The notes: generated by a model not told the origin, from the sequence alone. DNA of 64,000 bases from JAFGLZ01 sp964390905 (GCA_964390905.1 CAYMLO010000011.1:1-64000), one strand, 5' to 3'; numbered from the stretch's first letter, positions 54,351 through 62,661 are shown. A program made the numbers and translations.

Positions 54351-56042
54351 CTACTCGCTCGCCAGGGCGATCTGGGCCCAGTAACCCGCCTCCCACGCCC
54401 AGCCGCTCGGCTGGTTGACCAGCTCGAGCTTGACCTGTCGGCCGGCGTAGGCGGACAGGTCCACACTGACGGCCGCCCACCCGTCCTCTGCAGTCTCCTT
54501 GCCCACGGGCTGTTCCAGCAAAACCTTGCCGTCCGCCTTGACGATGAGCGTCCAGTCGCCCCGTGGGTGGTGGCCGACGACGAGCCGCAGCGCCGTCTTC
54601 TTGCCGGCCGGCACGTCCACCTTCCGCGTCAAGACGCAGCCGGTCGACCGGTCCAGCGGATGCGTCACCAGGACCCGCTCTTTGCCCCCCCACGCTGGGC
54701 GCAGACCGGGGTTCATGTCCGCCCCGCAATGACTCACCCGCCAACCGGGCGCCACCGCCTCGACCGCCCGCTTCAAATCGACGCCCGGGGCGGCCTGGAT
54801 CTTGGCAAGCTCCTGGTCCGTGAAACGACTGCCCGCGATGGGCCCCGCCTCCCAGCATTGCTCGAGCTTACCTGGCCGCGGCGTTTGAACGGGGATCACG
54901 AACACCTCTTCGCCGCCGGCGTCCTTCTCGATCCGGCCGCCGGCCTTGCGAACCGCCTGGCGGGCGAGGCCCTCGCACACCTTGATCAGCGCCGGGAAGG
55001 TGTAGGGGGTGTGACTGAACTTCCGTCCCGGGTCCAGGGCCGACGTGAAGCGATCGGGCAGCTTCGCCCAGCCCATCGTCGTGAACAAGATCCCGCCCGC
55101 GTTCGAGGGGTTGCAGTCGGAGTCCTGCCCGCATCGCGTGGAGATGATGATCGTCCGGTCCGGGTCGCGCCTGCCGTACAACAGGCCCATGACGATGTAC
55201 GCGCCGTTCAGCTTGGCATCGATGTTGAAATCCGCCTTCGCGCCGCTGCATGAGAACCGACGGTAGGCCGGGTTGAGGTGGTACTTGCGGTTGATCTGCT
55301 CCCAGGTCTTCTCCCAGTCATCCGGGTCCGCCCGATACCACTGCAAGACGTCTCGGACGGCTTCAGCGTACTGGCTGTCGGCGGGAATGCACTTCAGCCC
55401 CGCCTCGACGATCTTGACCGGGTCGTCCTCGAAGAACGCCTCGGCGTACATCCCGCCGACGAACTGCCCGCCGTACAACCCATCGCCGTAGTTCATCAAT
55501 CGACCGAAGATCTCGCCCAGCGCGATGGCAACGTTCGGCAACCCCGGCGCGATCAGCCCGGCGAAGTCGGCCTCGATCTGGTAGTCGATGTCGTCGGCGT
55601 GGCGGTTGAACTTCGGATGGCCCGAATCCGGCGGCGCGATGCCGCGACGAAGGTTGTCCCGCCCGGCCCGGTTCGCGTGCCACAGCTTATACCCGCTGTT
55701 GGCGAAGTCGATCCCCGCCTGCCGGATCGAGACGTCCAGGCCGTGCGCCTCCATCGACCGCAGGAACGTCATCTCCACGTAAATGTCGTCCTGGCCGAAC
55801 TGGTTGACCAACCGCGGGTGCCATTTAGGCATGTTCTTCTCGGGGATGATCCGCCCCCGGAACCGAAACTCCGTCGGCCCGCCCCATCCCACGCCGACCA
55901 TCTGCCCGATCCACCCCGCCTTCATCTTGTCCCGATACGCCCGCACCGCCAGCCGCCGGACCTTCTCCGCCCCGGTCCCCACCGACGGCGCCGCCCCCAG
56001 GACAACCCCAACTATCGCAACAAGCACACCCCTCCTGCGCAT
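54351..56042 (-). CDS. Secreted ADP-ribosylglycohydrolase-like protein with C-terminal beta-sandwich
   Basis: 563 residues from the ATG at 56042 with AAAGGG upstream and a signal peptide (GVLVAIVGVVLGAAPSVG). The ADP-ribosylglycohydrolase fold is indicated by MKAGWIGQMVGVGWGGP, QFGQDDIYVEMTFL, HADDIDYQIEADFAGLI and STRCGQDSDCNPSNAGG with the two acidic metal-binding clusters. The last 150 residues resemble a carbohydrate-binding sandwich (LVVGHHPRGDWTLIVKADGK). Planctomycetota use exported members of this family in glycan loci, so the substrate may be a glycoside rather than ADP-ribose. Confidence 0.85.
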   Translation of the reverse strand: MRRRGVLVAIVGVVLGAAPSVGTGAEKVRRLAVRAYRDKMKAGWIGQMVGVGWGGPTEFRFRGRIIPEKNMPKWHPRLVNQFGQDDIYVEMTFLRSMEAHGLDVSIRQAGIDFANSGYKLWHANRAGRDNLRRGIAPPDSGHPKFNRHADDIDYQIEADFAGLIAPGLPNVAIALGEIFGRLMNYGDGLYGGQFVGGMYAEAFFEDDPVKIVEAGLKCIPADSQYAEAVRDVLQWYRADPDDWEKTWEQINRKYHLNPAYRRFSCSGAKADFNIDAKLNGAYIVMGLLYGRRDPDRTIIISTRCGQDSDCNPSNAGGILFTTMGWAKLPDRFTSALDPGRKFSHTPYTFPALIKVCEGLARQAVRKAGGRIEKDAGGEEVFVIPVQTPRPGKLEQCWEAGPIAGSRFTDQELAKIQAAPGVDLKRAVEAVAPGWRVSHCGADMNPGLRPAWGGKERVLVTHPLDRSTGCVLTRKVDVPAGKKTALRLVVGHHPRGDWTLIVKADGKVLLEQPVGKETAEDGWAAVSVDLSAYAGRQVKLELVNQPSGWAWEAGYWAQIALASE

Positions 56043-56197
56043 GATCAGCCCTTTCAAACAGATCACCTCTGCGAAACCCGACGTCGTCCATCACACACGC
56101 AAGTCGGGCACTACGCTACCATCGAACGGACGCGTTTCAAGGGCGCATCCAATCCTCCGCTGCGCGAGTGTCATTCCTCGGCGCGCAACAGAAGCAC

Positions 56198-56263
56198 GCC
56201 CGAGCCGCGGGATTCATCCCGCACGGCAACCGAACCGCGCGGGATGAATCCCGCGGTTCGGGC
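56198..56263. repeat. Palindrome family 2, complete copy
   Basis: A 25-bp arm at 56198-56222 (core CCGCGGGATTCATCCCGC) is complementary, with one mismatch, to 56239-56263; the 16-bp loop lies between. It stands in a 1-kb gap without other genes apart from the IS1380 remnant. Confidence 0.85.
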
Positions 56264-56359
56264 AACGTCGTTCGGATCCGACGGCACCAACACCATTCAC
56301 TGGACGCACCCCCGCTCCAAGCAGGTCGGCAGACCGCCTTGATGGCACAGAGTGCAACA

Positions 56360-56829
56360 CCTAAGCCCGCATTTCCCAGATCAGTTGACTGCGATGGTAT
56401 GATGCACACTGATTTGAGTCTGTAAGGGAAGGGGTTTTCGCAGGCTTCGGGACCAGAATCAGGAGAAACCAATGGGTGAAGCACGCAGGGAGGCGTTGCG
56501 GGTCGTTTTCGACCGTTCCGTGAAGCTGGAGTTTCACGGAGCCAAGGTCGTGACCCACTCACGGTACGCGGTCTTCCAGATGGCCGAGGTGGCGGTTCCA
56601 CGCAGGCTGTTCGCTGCCATCCTGGAACGCATCCAGCGTGTGCGTGCCGTGGCCAGCATGGCCCCGTCGTGATGCCCCGACACGTCGCCAAAGGTCGCAC
56701 CCGGCGCAGGCAACCAGGGGTGCCCACAAGGGAAAACAGGGGCTGGCGGGGGGTAGATCAGGCCCTTGGGGACCGAAACACGGCTCCCAAGTCCGCTGCA
56801 CCGCAAAAAGAAGTCCGAAAAGCGATAGG
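56360..56829 (+). mobile_element. Internally deleted IS1380-family element
   Basis: The fused transposase remnant at 56472-56672 is flanked by a left end CCTAAGCCCGCATTT and a weakly inverted right end ending GAAAAGCGATAGG. The boundaries are tentative. About 470 bp in all, far below a full IS1380 of roughly 1.6-2 kb, so it is a non-autonomous, MITE-like or decayed copy. Confidence 0.45.
56472..56672 (+). pseudogene. IS1380-family transposase remnant (N- and C-terminus fused)
   Basis: 66 residues in one frame. RVVFDRSVKLEFHGAKV matches the N-terminus of IS1380 transposases, and RYAVFQMAEVAVPRRLFAAI with ERIQRVR matches the extreme C-terminus. The roughly 350-400 residues of the DDE core between them are gone, joined around VTHSRY. 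It keeps a start with AGGAG upstream and could be expressed, but is not a working transposase. Confidence 0.7.
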
Positions 56830-56845
56830 CGCAACGGGGGGGCTG

Positions 56846-56851
56846 TACAAT
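56846..56851 (+). promoter_or_regulatory. Candidate -10 box upstream of the sialidase-like gene
   Basis: TACAAT hexamer about 200 bp before the ATG at 57054, after the IS1380 remnant. No -35 is convincing. Between it and the gene lies a perfect 16-bp palindrome CCCGGCGCGCGCCGGG (56932-56947). Confidence 0.3.
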
Positions 56852-57053
56852 GATCGACTACGGCCCGGCGGCGTAGCCAGGCGAAGCTACATGGGGAATC
56901 TCGGATAAAACACAGGCACAGGCTCGTTCTGCCCGGCGCGCGCCGGGTGCATCTGGCCGCATCGTTCGCTTCGGTAGCGACGCGGCCGTGGCCCGATGGA
57001 GGGTGCAGATCGACGGCACGCCCGAGGGCGGAAACGCGACGATGGAGACAGCG

Positions 57054-58292
57054 ATGTGGACTGAACGGACTCTAGCGGCGTTGGCAACGGGGGTATTTGC
57101 AGGCGTTTGCTCCGTGGGCGAAGCCGCTGACAAGTACGCAATCGTCCGCTGCGGGCGGGACATCACGCAGGCCGAGTACTCGGGCTATCCGATGAAGTGC
57201 GAGGTCCGGCAGATCTTCCACGTGGACAAGACGTACACGTGGCTGCGGGAGTGCCTGCTCCAGCGGATGCCGGACGGGTCGCTCTGCTGCGTGTTCTTCA
57301 CCGGCGGGAAGTTCGACGGCGACATCAACAACATGGTCGCCGCCATCCGCAGCGATGATGACGGCAAGACGTGGTCTGGCGTCGAGGTGATCCGCCAAAG
57401 GAAGGGCGCCGGATGCTGGGCGCCGTCGATGTTCGTCCACAAGAACAGGGCCTACCTCTTCTGGTGCACCAAGAGCAAAGGCTGGCAGGACATGACGAAC
57501 CGGATCCTCGTGACAGAGCCGGGTGGTCGGACCTTCACCGAGGACCGGGTCATCCTCCAGGACTGGCCCGAGGAAGGGGTGGCCGACATCCGTCACGGGA
57601 CGATTCCGCGGAACGGGCGCGTGCGGCCCCCGATCAAGTGGGGGGCGGTCGACATCCGTCACGGGACGATTCTGCGGAACGGGCGCGTGCTGCTCCCGAT
57701 CAAGTGGGAGGAGAAGGGCGTTCTCTACGTCGGTGTGATGGAGCCCAACAGCGACTTCACGTCGTTCACGCACTACGGACGGGTCCACAAGCCGACGCCC
57801 GAGGGGCCGACGAAGTGCGTCCCGCTTTTCGAGAACGCCATCGCCGAGCTGTCTGGCGGGCGGCTGGCGATGCTCATACGGGGCGATGTCAACAGGCATC
57901 GTCGGGCGGGCTACCTGTGGCGATCGGACTCCAACGACGGTGGGAAGACGTGGTCCGACCCGTACCTGACCGACATTCCCAATCCGGGCACCAAGCCGCG
58001 GATCATCAACTTGCCGGACGGGCGGATCGTTCTGTTCCATAACCCGAACAAGAAGGACTACGCCGACCCGAACGTTCATAAGAACCACCACCGACATCGG
58101 ACCCGGCTGGAGATGTGGGTCAGCGCCGATGACATGAAGAGCTGGTACCTCAAGCGGACGATCGTCTCGGCCCCCAAGGTCGCGCAGTACCCCGACGGCT
58201 TCTACGACGCGGACCGGAAGGCGATCTACCTGTGTTGGGAGGATGACAGGACGATCTACTTCCAGAGGATCTTGCTCGAGGAACTGTCGTAG
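57054..58292 (+). CDS. Secreted sialidase-like (BNR) protein with internal duplication
   Basis: 412 residues from the ATG at 57054, which has GGAGA 6 bases upstream and begins a signal peptide (LAALATGVFAGVCSVGEAA). Asp-boxes: RSDDDGKTWSGV, RSDSNDGGKTWSDP. The propeller arrangement and AMLIRGDVNRHRRAGYLW, LPDGRIVLFHNPN fit the sialidase superfamily; exact activity unknown. The 22-codon segment DIRHGTI ... PPIKWGAV occurs twice in tandem (57585-57716), inserting an extra strand relative to expected blade length. Confidence 0.8.
   Translation: MWTERTLAALATGVFAGVCSVGEAADKYAIVRCGRDITQAEYSGYPMKCEVRQIFHVDKTYTWLRECLLQRMPDGSLCCVFFTGGKFDGDINNMVAAIRSDDDGKTWSGVEVIRQRKGAGCWAPSMFVHKNRAYLFWCTKSKGWQDMTNRILVTEPGGRTFTEDRVILQDWPEEGVADIRHGTIPRNGRVRPPIKWGAVDIRHGTILRNGRVLLPIKWEEKGVLYVGVMEPNSDFTSFTHYGRVHKPTPEGPTKCVPLFENAIAELSGGRLAMLIRGDVNRHRRAGYLWRSDSNDGGKTWSDPYLTDIPNPGTKPRIINLPDGRIVLFHNPNKKDYADPNVHKNHHRHRTRLEMWVSADDMKSWYLKRTIVSAPKVAQYPDGFYDADRKAIYLCWEDDRTIYFQRILLEELS
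57585..57716 (+). repeat. 66-bp tandem duplication inside the sialidase-like gene
   Basis: Two 66-bp units (57585-57650, 57651-57716) starting GACATCCGTCACGGGACG. They differ at few positions, so the event is fairly recent. Frame is preserved. Confidence 0.85.
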
Positions 58293-58380
58293 CGGACGGG
58301 CAAGCTGCCCTGGTAGGGCCCGACGACCGGCAGACGGTGAAACGCACGGCTGTTCCGGCGCGGCCGCAGGCGTCGGCGAT

Positions 58381-58626
58381 CTATCGTTCGTCGGCTACGG
58401 TGATGGCGAACTTGACTTCGCGGGGCGTGCCGGTGACGGCGAAGCGGCCTCGCCCGTTGTCCTTGACGGCGGGGGAGCGGCTCTCGGCGTGCCAGTGTTC
58501 GGGGAAGCAGATGCTGGCCGGGATCGCGCCGGTCTCGACGGCGGAGAGCGTGATGCCGCAGTGGGCCTCGTCTGTCCTGCGGATTCGCACTAAGATCCGA
58601 TGCCATCCCGAGGAGAAACACGCCAT
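58381..58626 (-). pseudogene. Possible gene fragment antisense to the esterase leader
   Basis: 81 codons on the minus strand between the sialidase-like and esterase-like genes. The peptide (LSAVETGAIPASICFPEHWHAESR, then KDNGRGRFAVTGTPREVKFAI) looks like beta-sandwich protein sequence rather than antisense noise, but lacks a ribosome-binding site and has no recognised family. Possibly the C-terminal remnant of a lost secreted protein. Confidence 0.3.
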
Positions 58627-59803
58627 GAACCGGTCTGTCGTTGAATCCCCCCAGATCCTGCTGGCGGCGGGCGTTGCGCTTTCGCTCGCGCTTCTTGCTC
58701 AGCGGCCGCTCGATGCCGCGGCGCCGGCCGCACCGGCTGACGGCAAGCGTTCGGAGAAGCCCATGAAACCCGACATCAACGCGAAGGTCATGCCCGCCTT
58801 TCAGACACTGGCGGACACCACGCCGATGCAGCTCGCGTGGGACGCCAAGACCATCGACGAACACTGCGCGTGGCGGGCCAGGTTCCACACCAAGGTGGTC
58901 GAGCTGCTCGGCCGGATGCCCGAGCGCGTGCCGCTGGCCGTCGAGTGGGCCGAGAAGAAGGCGTTCCCCACGCTCGTTCGCCACAAGATCTACGTGCGAA
59001 CCGAGGCGAACTACTGGTCGCCCGCCTACTACTTCGTACCCAAGAAGCTGAAGGGCAAGACGCCCGCGATCGTCTGCCTGCACGGGCACAGCGGGATCTA
59101 CCCCTACATCCGCGAGGGCGACGAGAAACTGCAGGCCAAGACCAAGCGGCTGTCGCTCGACTATGCCGTCTACCTCGCCGAGCACGGGTACATCACGATC
59201 GCGCCGGTCGTCCGCGGCTGGGACGAGACGGCCGCCGACCAAGACCGCGGCGCGGGCAACCGCCGCAGCTGCCTGCGCGTCACGATGAACGCATTCTTGA
59301 TGGGCATGACGCCGATGGGCCTGCGATGCTGGGACGCGATGCGGCTGATCGACTTCCTCGAGACGCAGGCGGACGTCGACGCGGAGCGGATCGGCGTGGC
59401 CGGACTGTCCGGCGGGGGGACGCTGTCGACCTACCTGCCCGTGCTGGACGATCGGGTGAGACTGGTCATGATCGCCGGGGCGTTTTGCAGCTACCGCGCG
59501 TCCATCTACTCCATCTACCACTGCTACTGCAACTGCCTGCCCCACATCATGCAGTACGGCGACATGAGCGACGTGGTCGCCCTCCACGCGCCGCGCCCGG
59601 TGCTGCTGATCAATGGGATCAAGGACAAGATCTTCCCGATCGCCCCGGCCCGGGAAGGCTACGAGAAGCTCAAGAAGGTCTACGCGCTGCTCGGCGTGCC
59701 CGACAGGCTCGACGCCGACTTCTTCGACGGCCCCCACGCCTGGAGCAACAAGAAATCGCTGCCGTTCCTCGAGAAGCACTTCGGCAAGAAGGCACGTCCG
59801 TGA
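58625..59803 (+). CDS. Secreted alpha/beta hydrolase (acetyl-esterase-like)
   Basis: 392 residues from the ATG at 58625 with GAGGAG upstream; the signal peptide includes LLAAGVALSLALLAQRPLDA. The fold is shown by TPAIVCLHGHSG (oxyanion region), the nucleophile elbow GLSGGG, then RPVLLINGIKDKIFPI with the acid and GPHAWSN with the His. It resembles acetyl xylan esterase and dienelactone-hydrolase relatives in polysaccharide loci. It may remove acyl groups from glycans handled by the sialidase-like neighbour. Confidence 0.82.
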   Translation: MNRSVVESPQILLAAGVALSLALLAQRPLDAAAPAAPADGKRSEKPMKPDINAKVMPAFQTLADTTPMQLAWDAKTIDEHCAWRARFHTKVVELLGRMPERVPLAVEWAEKKAFPTLVRHKIYVRTEANYWSPAYYFVPKKLKGKTPAIVCLHGHSGIYPYIREGDEKLQAKTKRLSLDYAVYLAEHGYITIAPVVRGWDETAADQDRGAGNRRSCLRVTMNAFLMGMTPMGLRCWDAMRLIDFLETQADVDAERIGVAGLSGGGTLSTYLPVLDDRVRLVMIAGAFCSYRASIYSIYHCYCNCLPHIMQYGDMSDVVALHAPRPVLLINGIKDKIFPIAPAREGYEKLKKVYALLGVPDRLDADFFDGPHAWSNKKSLPFLEKHFGKKARP

Positions 59804-59824
59804 AGGCGGCGGCAAGGTCGCCGA

Positions 59825-60010
59825 TCATTCCTCGCCGTCGCGCCGCTCGGCGATGACGACCTGGATCTGACACTCCGCGCGGTAGCCGCAGGGCTTGCCC
59901 TTGTTGGGGCATTCGGCCTCGTCCCACGACATCACCTTGCCCGTCTTCTTGCACGTCAGCAGATCGTCAGACGCGTCGACGGCGGATCGGGATGTCTGGT
60001 CGTCCGGCAT
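59825..60010 (-). CDS. Small Cys-rich hypothetical protein
   Basis: 61 residues from the ATG at 60010. LLTCKKTGKVMSW, ECPNKGKPCGYRAECQIQVVI contains four Cys that could form a zinc knuckle. The ribosome-binding site is weak. It lies 86 bp after the stop of the thioredoxin gene on the same strand, so it may be the end of that operon. Confidence 0.45.
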   Translation of the reverse strand: MPDDQTSRSAVDASDDLLTCKKTGKVMSWDEAECPNKGKPCGYRAECQIQVVIAERRDGEE

Positions 60011-60096
60011 GAACGCACCCAATCACACTGGCTGCCCAACGGAAGGGGTCGGTGGGACGTCGAGGTGGGCTTGATCGTCCGATCACGAGATAGGCG

Positions 60097-60600
60097 TCAG
60101 CCCCCGATGGCCTCGTTGACGGCGGCCAGGTACTCCTCCTTGCCCCGCACGCCCACGAAGGTGGTGGCGGCCTGACCATTGTTGAACACGATCACCGTCG
60201 GGATCGACTGGATGCCGAACTTGGCGGCAAGGCTCTGGAGCTTGTCCACGTCGACCTTGTAGACGTCGGCCTTGCCGCTCAGCTCGGTCGCGAGCTCCTC
60301 GATGACGGGGGCCACGAACTTGCACGGCCCGCACCAGTCGGCGTAGAAGTCCACCAACACCGGCTTGTCCGCCTGAAGCACCTTCGACTCGAAATCCGCG
60401 TCGGACGTAATCATCTCAGCCATGGGTTTCTTCTCCGTAGTTGCGTGACCGACCTTGCCCTCGCCACCTGTTGCCGCCGACCTGCCGCCCTTCGATGCCG
60501 GCGCAACAGGCGTCTCCCTACCGGAGTTGCAGGCCTGTAGCGCCACGTACAACCCGAGCCCCGCCCCAATCAAGGTGGCCAACTGCCACCGACTCGCCAT
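60097..60600 (-). CDS. Thioredoxin with N-terminal lipoprotein signal and alternative internal start
   Basis: 167 residues from the ATG at 60600, with GGAGG 7 bases upstream. The first 24 residues form a lipoprotein signal (LIGAGLGLYVALQAC; Cys24), then a linker. From residue 60 the protein is an ordinary thioredoxin with WCGPCK active site (FYADWCGPCKFVAPVIEELA), FGIQSIPTVIVFNNG and the cis-Pro. That residue is an ATG at 60423 with its own GGAGAAG site 7 bases upstream, so a cytosolic thioredoxin of 108 residues could also be made. The micropeptide gene ends 3 bp upstream. Confidence 0.88.
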   Translation of the reverse strand: MASRWQLATLIGAGLGLYVALQACNSGRETPVAPASKGGRSAATGGEGKVGHATTEKKPMAEMITSDADFESKVLQADKPVLVDFYADWCGPCKFVAPVIEELATELSGKADVYKVDVDKLQSLAAKFGIQSIPTVIVFNNGQAATTFVGVRGKEEYLAAVNEAIGG

Positions 60601-60603
60601 CTG

Positions 60604-60693
60604 TCAGCCTCCCCCCCCACACCGGACGGCATAGCTCCAAGCGTATCCAATCGCTCCGCCAGCCGTCATGCTCAGCAGTATCTTCCACCACAT
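60604..60693 (-). CDS. 29-residue membrane micropeptide (DUF6132-like N-terminus)
   Basis: ATG at 60693 with AGAGGTG immediately upstream; stop TGA at 60604-60606, 3 bp before the thioredoxin start codon. The peptide is MWWKILLSMTAGGAIGYAWS, then YAVRCGGGG. A short helix with GxxxG spacing followed by a Cys resembles the start of DUF6132-type small membrane proteins, here truncated. An eight-G tract lies just before the stop and could be slippery. Its place between arsR-like and thioredoxin genes supports reality. Confidence 0.5.
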   Translation of the reverse strand: MWWKILLSMTAGGAIGYAWSYAVRCGGGG

Positions 60694-60758
60694 GGTGCAC
60701 CTCTGTCAAATCCCGCAGCGGCCCGCCAGCCGCCCGGGACGATGCTCGGCCAGGCCAT

Positions 60759-61079
60759 TTACCTCACCTGGTCGCAGTGGCGCCGGATGCACGCGATCAC
60801 GTTGACGACGCTCGGACTGCTCACGCGGTAGTAGACCCGACTGCCCTCGCGCCGGCAGGACAGGACCCCCCGATCCCGCATGAGCCCCAACTGCTGGCTC
60901 GTGCAGGCCGGCTTGGTCCCCAAGGCCTCGATCAGGTCGCTGACGCACATCTCCCGATCCGCGAGCACCTCGACGATCCGCAGCCTCAGGGGATGGGCGA
61001 CGGCCTTCAGCGTGTGGGCAACCCGATTCAACGTCGCTTCGTCCAGCACCTGCCTCAGCTTTGTCGCTCGCCTCGTCAT
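60759..61079 (-). CDS. ArsR/SmtB-family transcriptional regulator
   Basis: 106 residues. The winged-helix HTH is clear: LKAVAHPLRLRIVEVLADREMCVSDLIEALG and QQLGLMRDRGVLSCRREGSRVYYRV. Cysteines at 45, 59, 75, 97 and 102. Cys45 in the DREMCVSDL helix and 97/102 in the last helix recall both metal- and persulfide-sensing ArsR proteins (ArsR, BigR/SqrR). With a thioredoxin and small membrane protein downstream, a thiol, sulfide or metalloid stress role is inferred. Confidence 0.9.
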   Translation of the reverse strand: MTRRATKLRQVLDEATLNRVAHTLKAVAHPLRLRIVEVLADREMCVSDLIEALGTKPACTSQQLGLMRDRGVLSCRREGSRVYYRVSSPSVVNVIACIRRHCDQVR

Positions 61080-61085
61080 ACTTAC

Positions 61086-61113
61086 AGTATATCAATATAT
61101 TCTGATATGTCAA
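61086..61113 (-). promoter_or_regulatory. arsR-like promoter, probably leaderless
   Basis: On the minus strand a perfect TTGACA (61108-61113) and TATACT (61086-61091) are separated by 16 bp. Only 6 bases (GTAAGT) lie between the -10 and the ATG at 61079, so transcription would begin at or next to the start codon. Confidence 0.8.
61089..61108 (-). promoter_or_regulatory. Operator-like palindrome ATATCA-N8-TGATAT
   Basis: A 6-bp inverted repeat with 8-bp AT-rich spacer lying across the promoter spacer. Position and symmetry suit an ArsR-type dimer that blocks RNA polymerase, giving autoregulation. Confidence 0.65.
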
Positions 61114-61310
61114 ATCAAATCCCGTCCCGACCCGGCGATTCGGCCTCAGTCGCCGCACACCCGCACGCCGTTTTTGGCCTCGGGCATTGATTGGCGTGCC
61201 AATCCGTCTATTCTGATGCCTCCGGCTGGACAAATGTTGGCGAGCGTCCATCCGACTGGCGCGTCGGATGGACGCATCACGAAGCGATTCGGTAGCGAAG
61301 GAGCAGCGGC

Positions 61311-62579
61311 ATGGCGGCGGAGCTGGCGATCAAGGGCGGGCCCAAGGCGGTCCAGACCGATCCGGGCGACATCTTCACGTGGCCCATCATCACCGACGAA
61401 GACGAACAGGCGGTGTTGGAGGTCCTTCGGGCGGGCAAGATGTCCGCCTCGGACGTGACCGCGGAGTTCGAGAAGGAGTTCGCCGAGTGGCACGGGACCA
61501 AGCACGCGCTGGGGTTCAACACGGGGACGGCCTCGCTGCAGGCGGCCTTCTTCGCGTGCGGGCTGGGGCATCAGGACGAGCTGATCGGCCCGAGCATGAC
61601 GTACTGGGCCAGTTGCCTGCCGGCCTTCACGCTCGGCGCGACCGTCGTCTTCGCCGAGGCGGACCCCGAGACCCTCTGCATCGATCCCAACGACATCGAG
61701 CACCGCATCACCGAGCGGACCAAGGTCATCGTGGCCGTGCACTACGCCGGCTACCCGTGTGACATGGACCCGATCATGGAGATCGCCAACAAGCACGGCA
61801 TCAAGGTGGTCGAGGACGTCAGCCACGCCCACGGCGGGCTGTACAAGGGCCGCCTGGTCGGCACGATCGGGCACGTGGGGGCGATGTCGATCATGTCGGG
61901 CAAGGCGCTGCCGTCGGGCGAGGGCGGCGTGCTGGTCACCAACGACACGGAGATCTGGCGGAAGGCCGCCGCCTTCGGCCATTACGAGCGAACGGCCGAG
62001 GTGCTCAAGGGCACGGAGTGGGAGCGGTTCGCCGGCCTGCCCATGGGCGGGGTCAAAAACCGCATGCACCAATGCAGCTCGGCCGTCGGACGCGTCCAGC
62101 TCCGTCACTACAAGGAGCGCATGACCGTGATCCAGCAGGCGATGAACCGTTTCTGGGATCAGCTCCAGGGCGTGCCCGGTATCCGGGCCCACCGTCCGCC
62201 GAGAGATTCGGGCAGCACGATGGGCGGCTGGTACGCCGCGCACGGCGTTTACCACGGCGAGGAGATCTTCCACCTGCCCATCGAGACGTTCGTCGAGGCC
62301 GTCAACGCCGAGGGGGTCGGTATCCGCGCGGGCGCCAACCTGCTGATGCACCTGCATCCGGTCCTCAACGAGCTGGACGTCTACGGCCACGGCAAGCCGA
62401 CGCGGCTGGCCAACGCGACGCGCGACGTCCTGCAACCGGCGGGCAGCCTGCCCCGGACCGAGACGATCCCGACGGGCTGTTTCAGCATCCCCTGGTTCAA
62501 GCACGACCGCCCGCAGATCATCGACGAGCACGCCGAGGCGTTCCGGAAGGTCTGCATGCGGGCCGACGAGCTGCTATAG
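61311..62579 (+). CDS. DegT/DnrJ/EryC1/StrS family aminotransferase (3 of 3)
   Basis: 422 residues, ATG with AGGAG upstream. FNTGTASLQAAFFACG is the modified SGT turn, VVEDVSHAHGGLYKGR carries the pyridine-N Asp, and K198 in SIMSGKALPSGEGG is the Schiff-base lysine. Start LAIKGGPKAVQTDPG and the motif HAHGG are typical of a planctomycete-rich subgroup. It probably aminates a keto-sugar. The LarA-like gene starts 82 bp downstream. Confidence 0.92.
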   Translation: MAAELAIKGGPKAVQTDPGDIFTWPIITDEDEQAVLEVLRAGKMSASDVTAEFEKEFAEWHGTKHALGFNTGTASLQAAFFACGLGHQDELIGPSMTYWASCLPAFTLGATVVFAEADPETLCIDPNDIEHRITERTKVIVAVHYAGYPCDMDPIMEIANKHGIKVVEDVSHAHGGLYKGRLVGTIGHVGAMSIMSGKALPSGEGGVLVTNDTEIWRKAAAFGHYERTAEVLKGTEWERFAGLPMGGVKNRMHQCSSAVGRVQLRHYKERMTVIQQAMNRFWDQLQGVPGIRAHRPPRDSGSTMGGWYAAHGVYHGEEIFHLPIETFVEAVNAEGVGIRAGANLLMHLHPVLNELDVYGHGKPTRLANATRDVLQPAGSLPRTETIPTGCFSIPWFKHDRPQIIDEHAEAFRKVCMRADELL

Positions 62580-62661
62580 GGCTGGAGCGAGCAGCCTGAG
62601 CGAACAAGCCAACGTGGTACGATGTCGGCAGCACGATTGTGGTTTGGAGAGCCGAGCGAGA

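Noticed and set aside
7832..56851. TACAAT as a shared regulatory motif (7832, 17703, 52333, 52548, 56846)
   Set aside because: It recurs in gaps but only the first has a matching -35; ordinary -10 boxes or chance explain it.
56669..56908. 79-codon frame downstream of the IS1380 remnant
   Set aside because: Arg/Gly-rich, no ribosome-binding site, crosses the presumed right end of the element.
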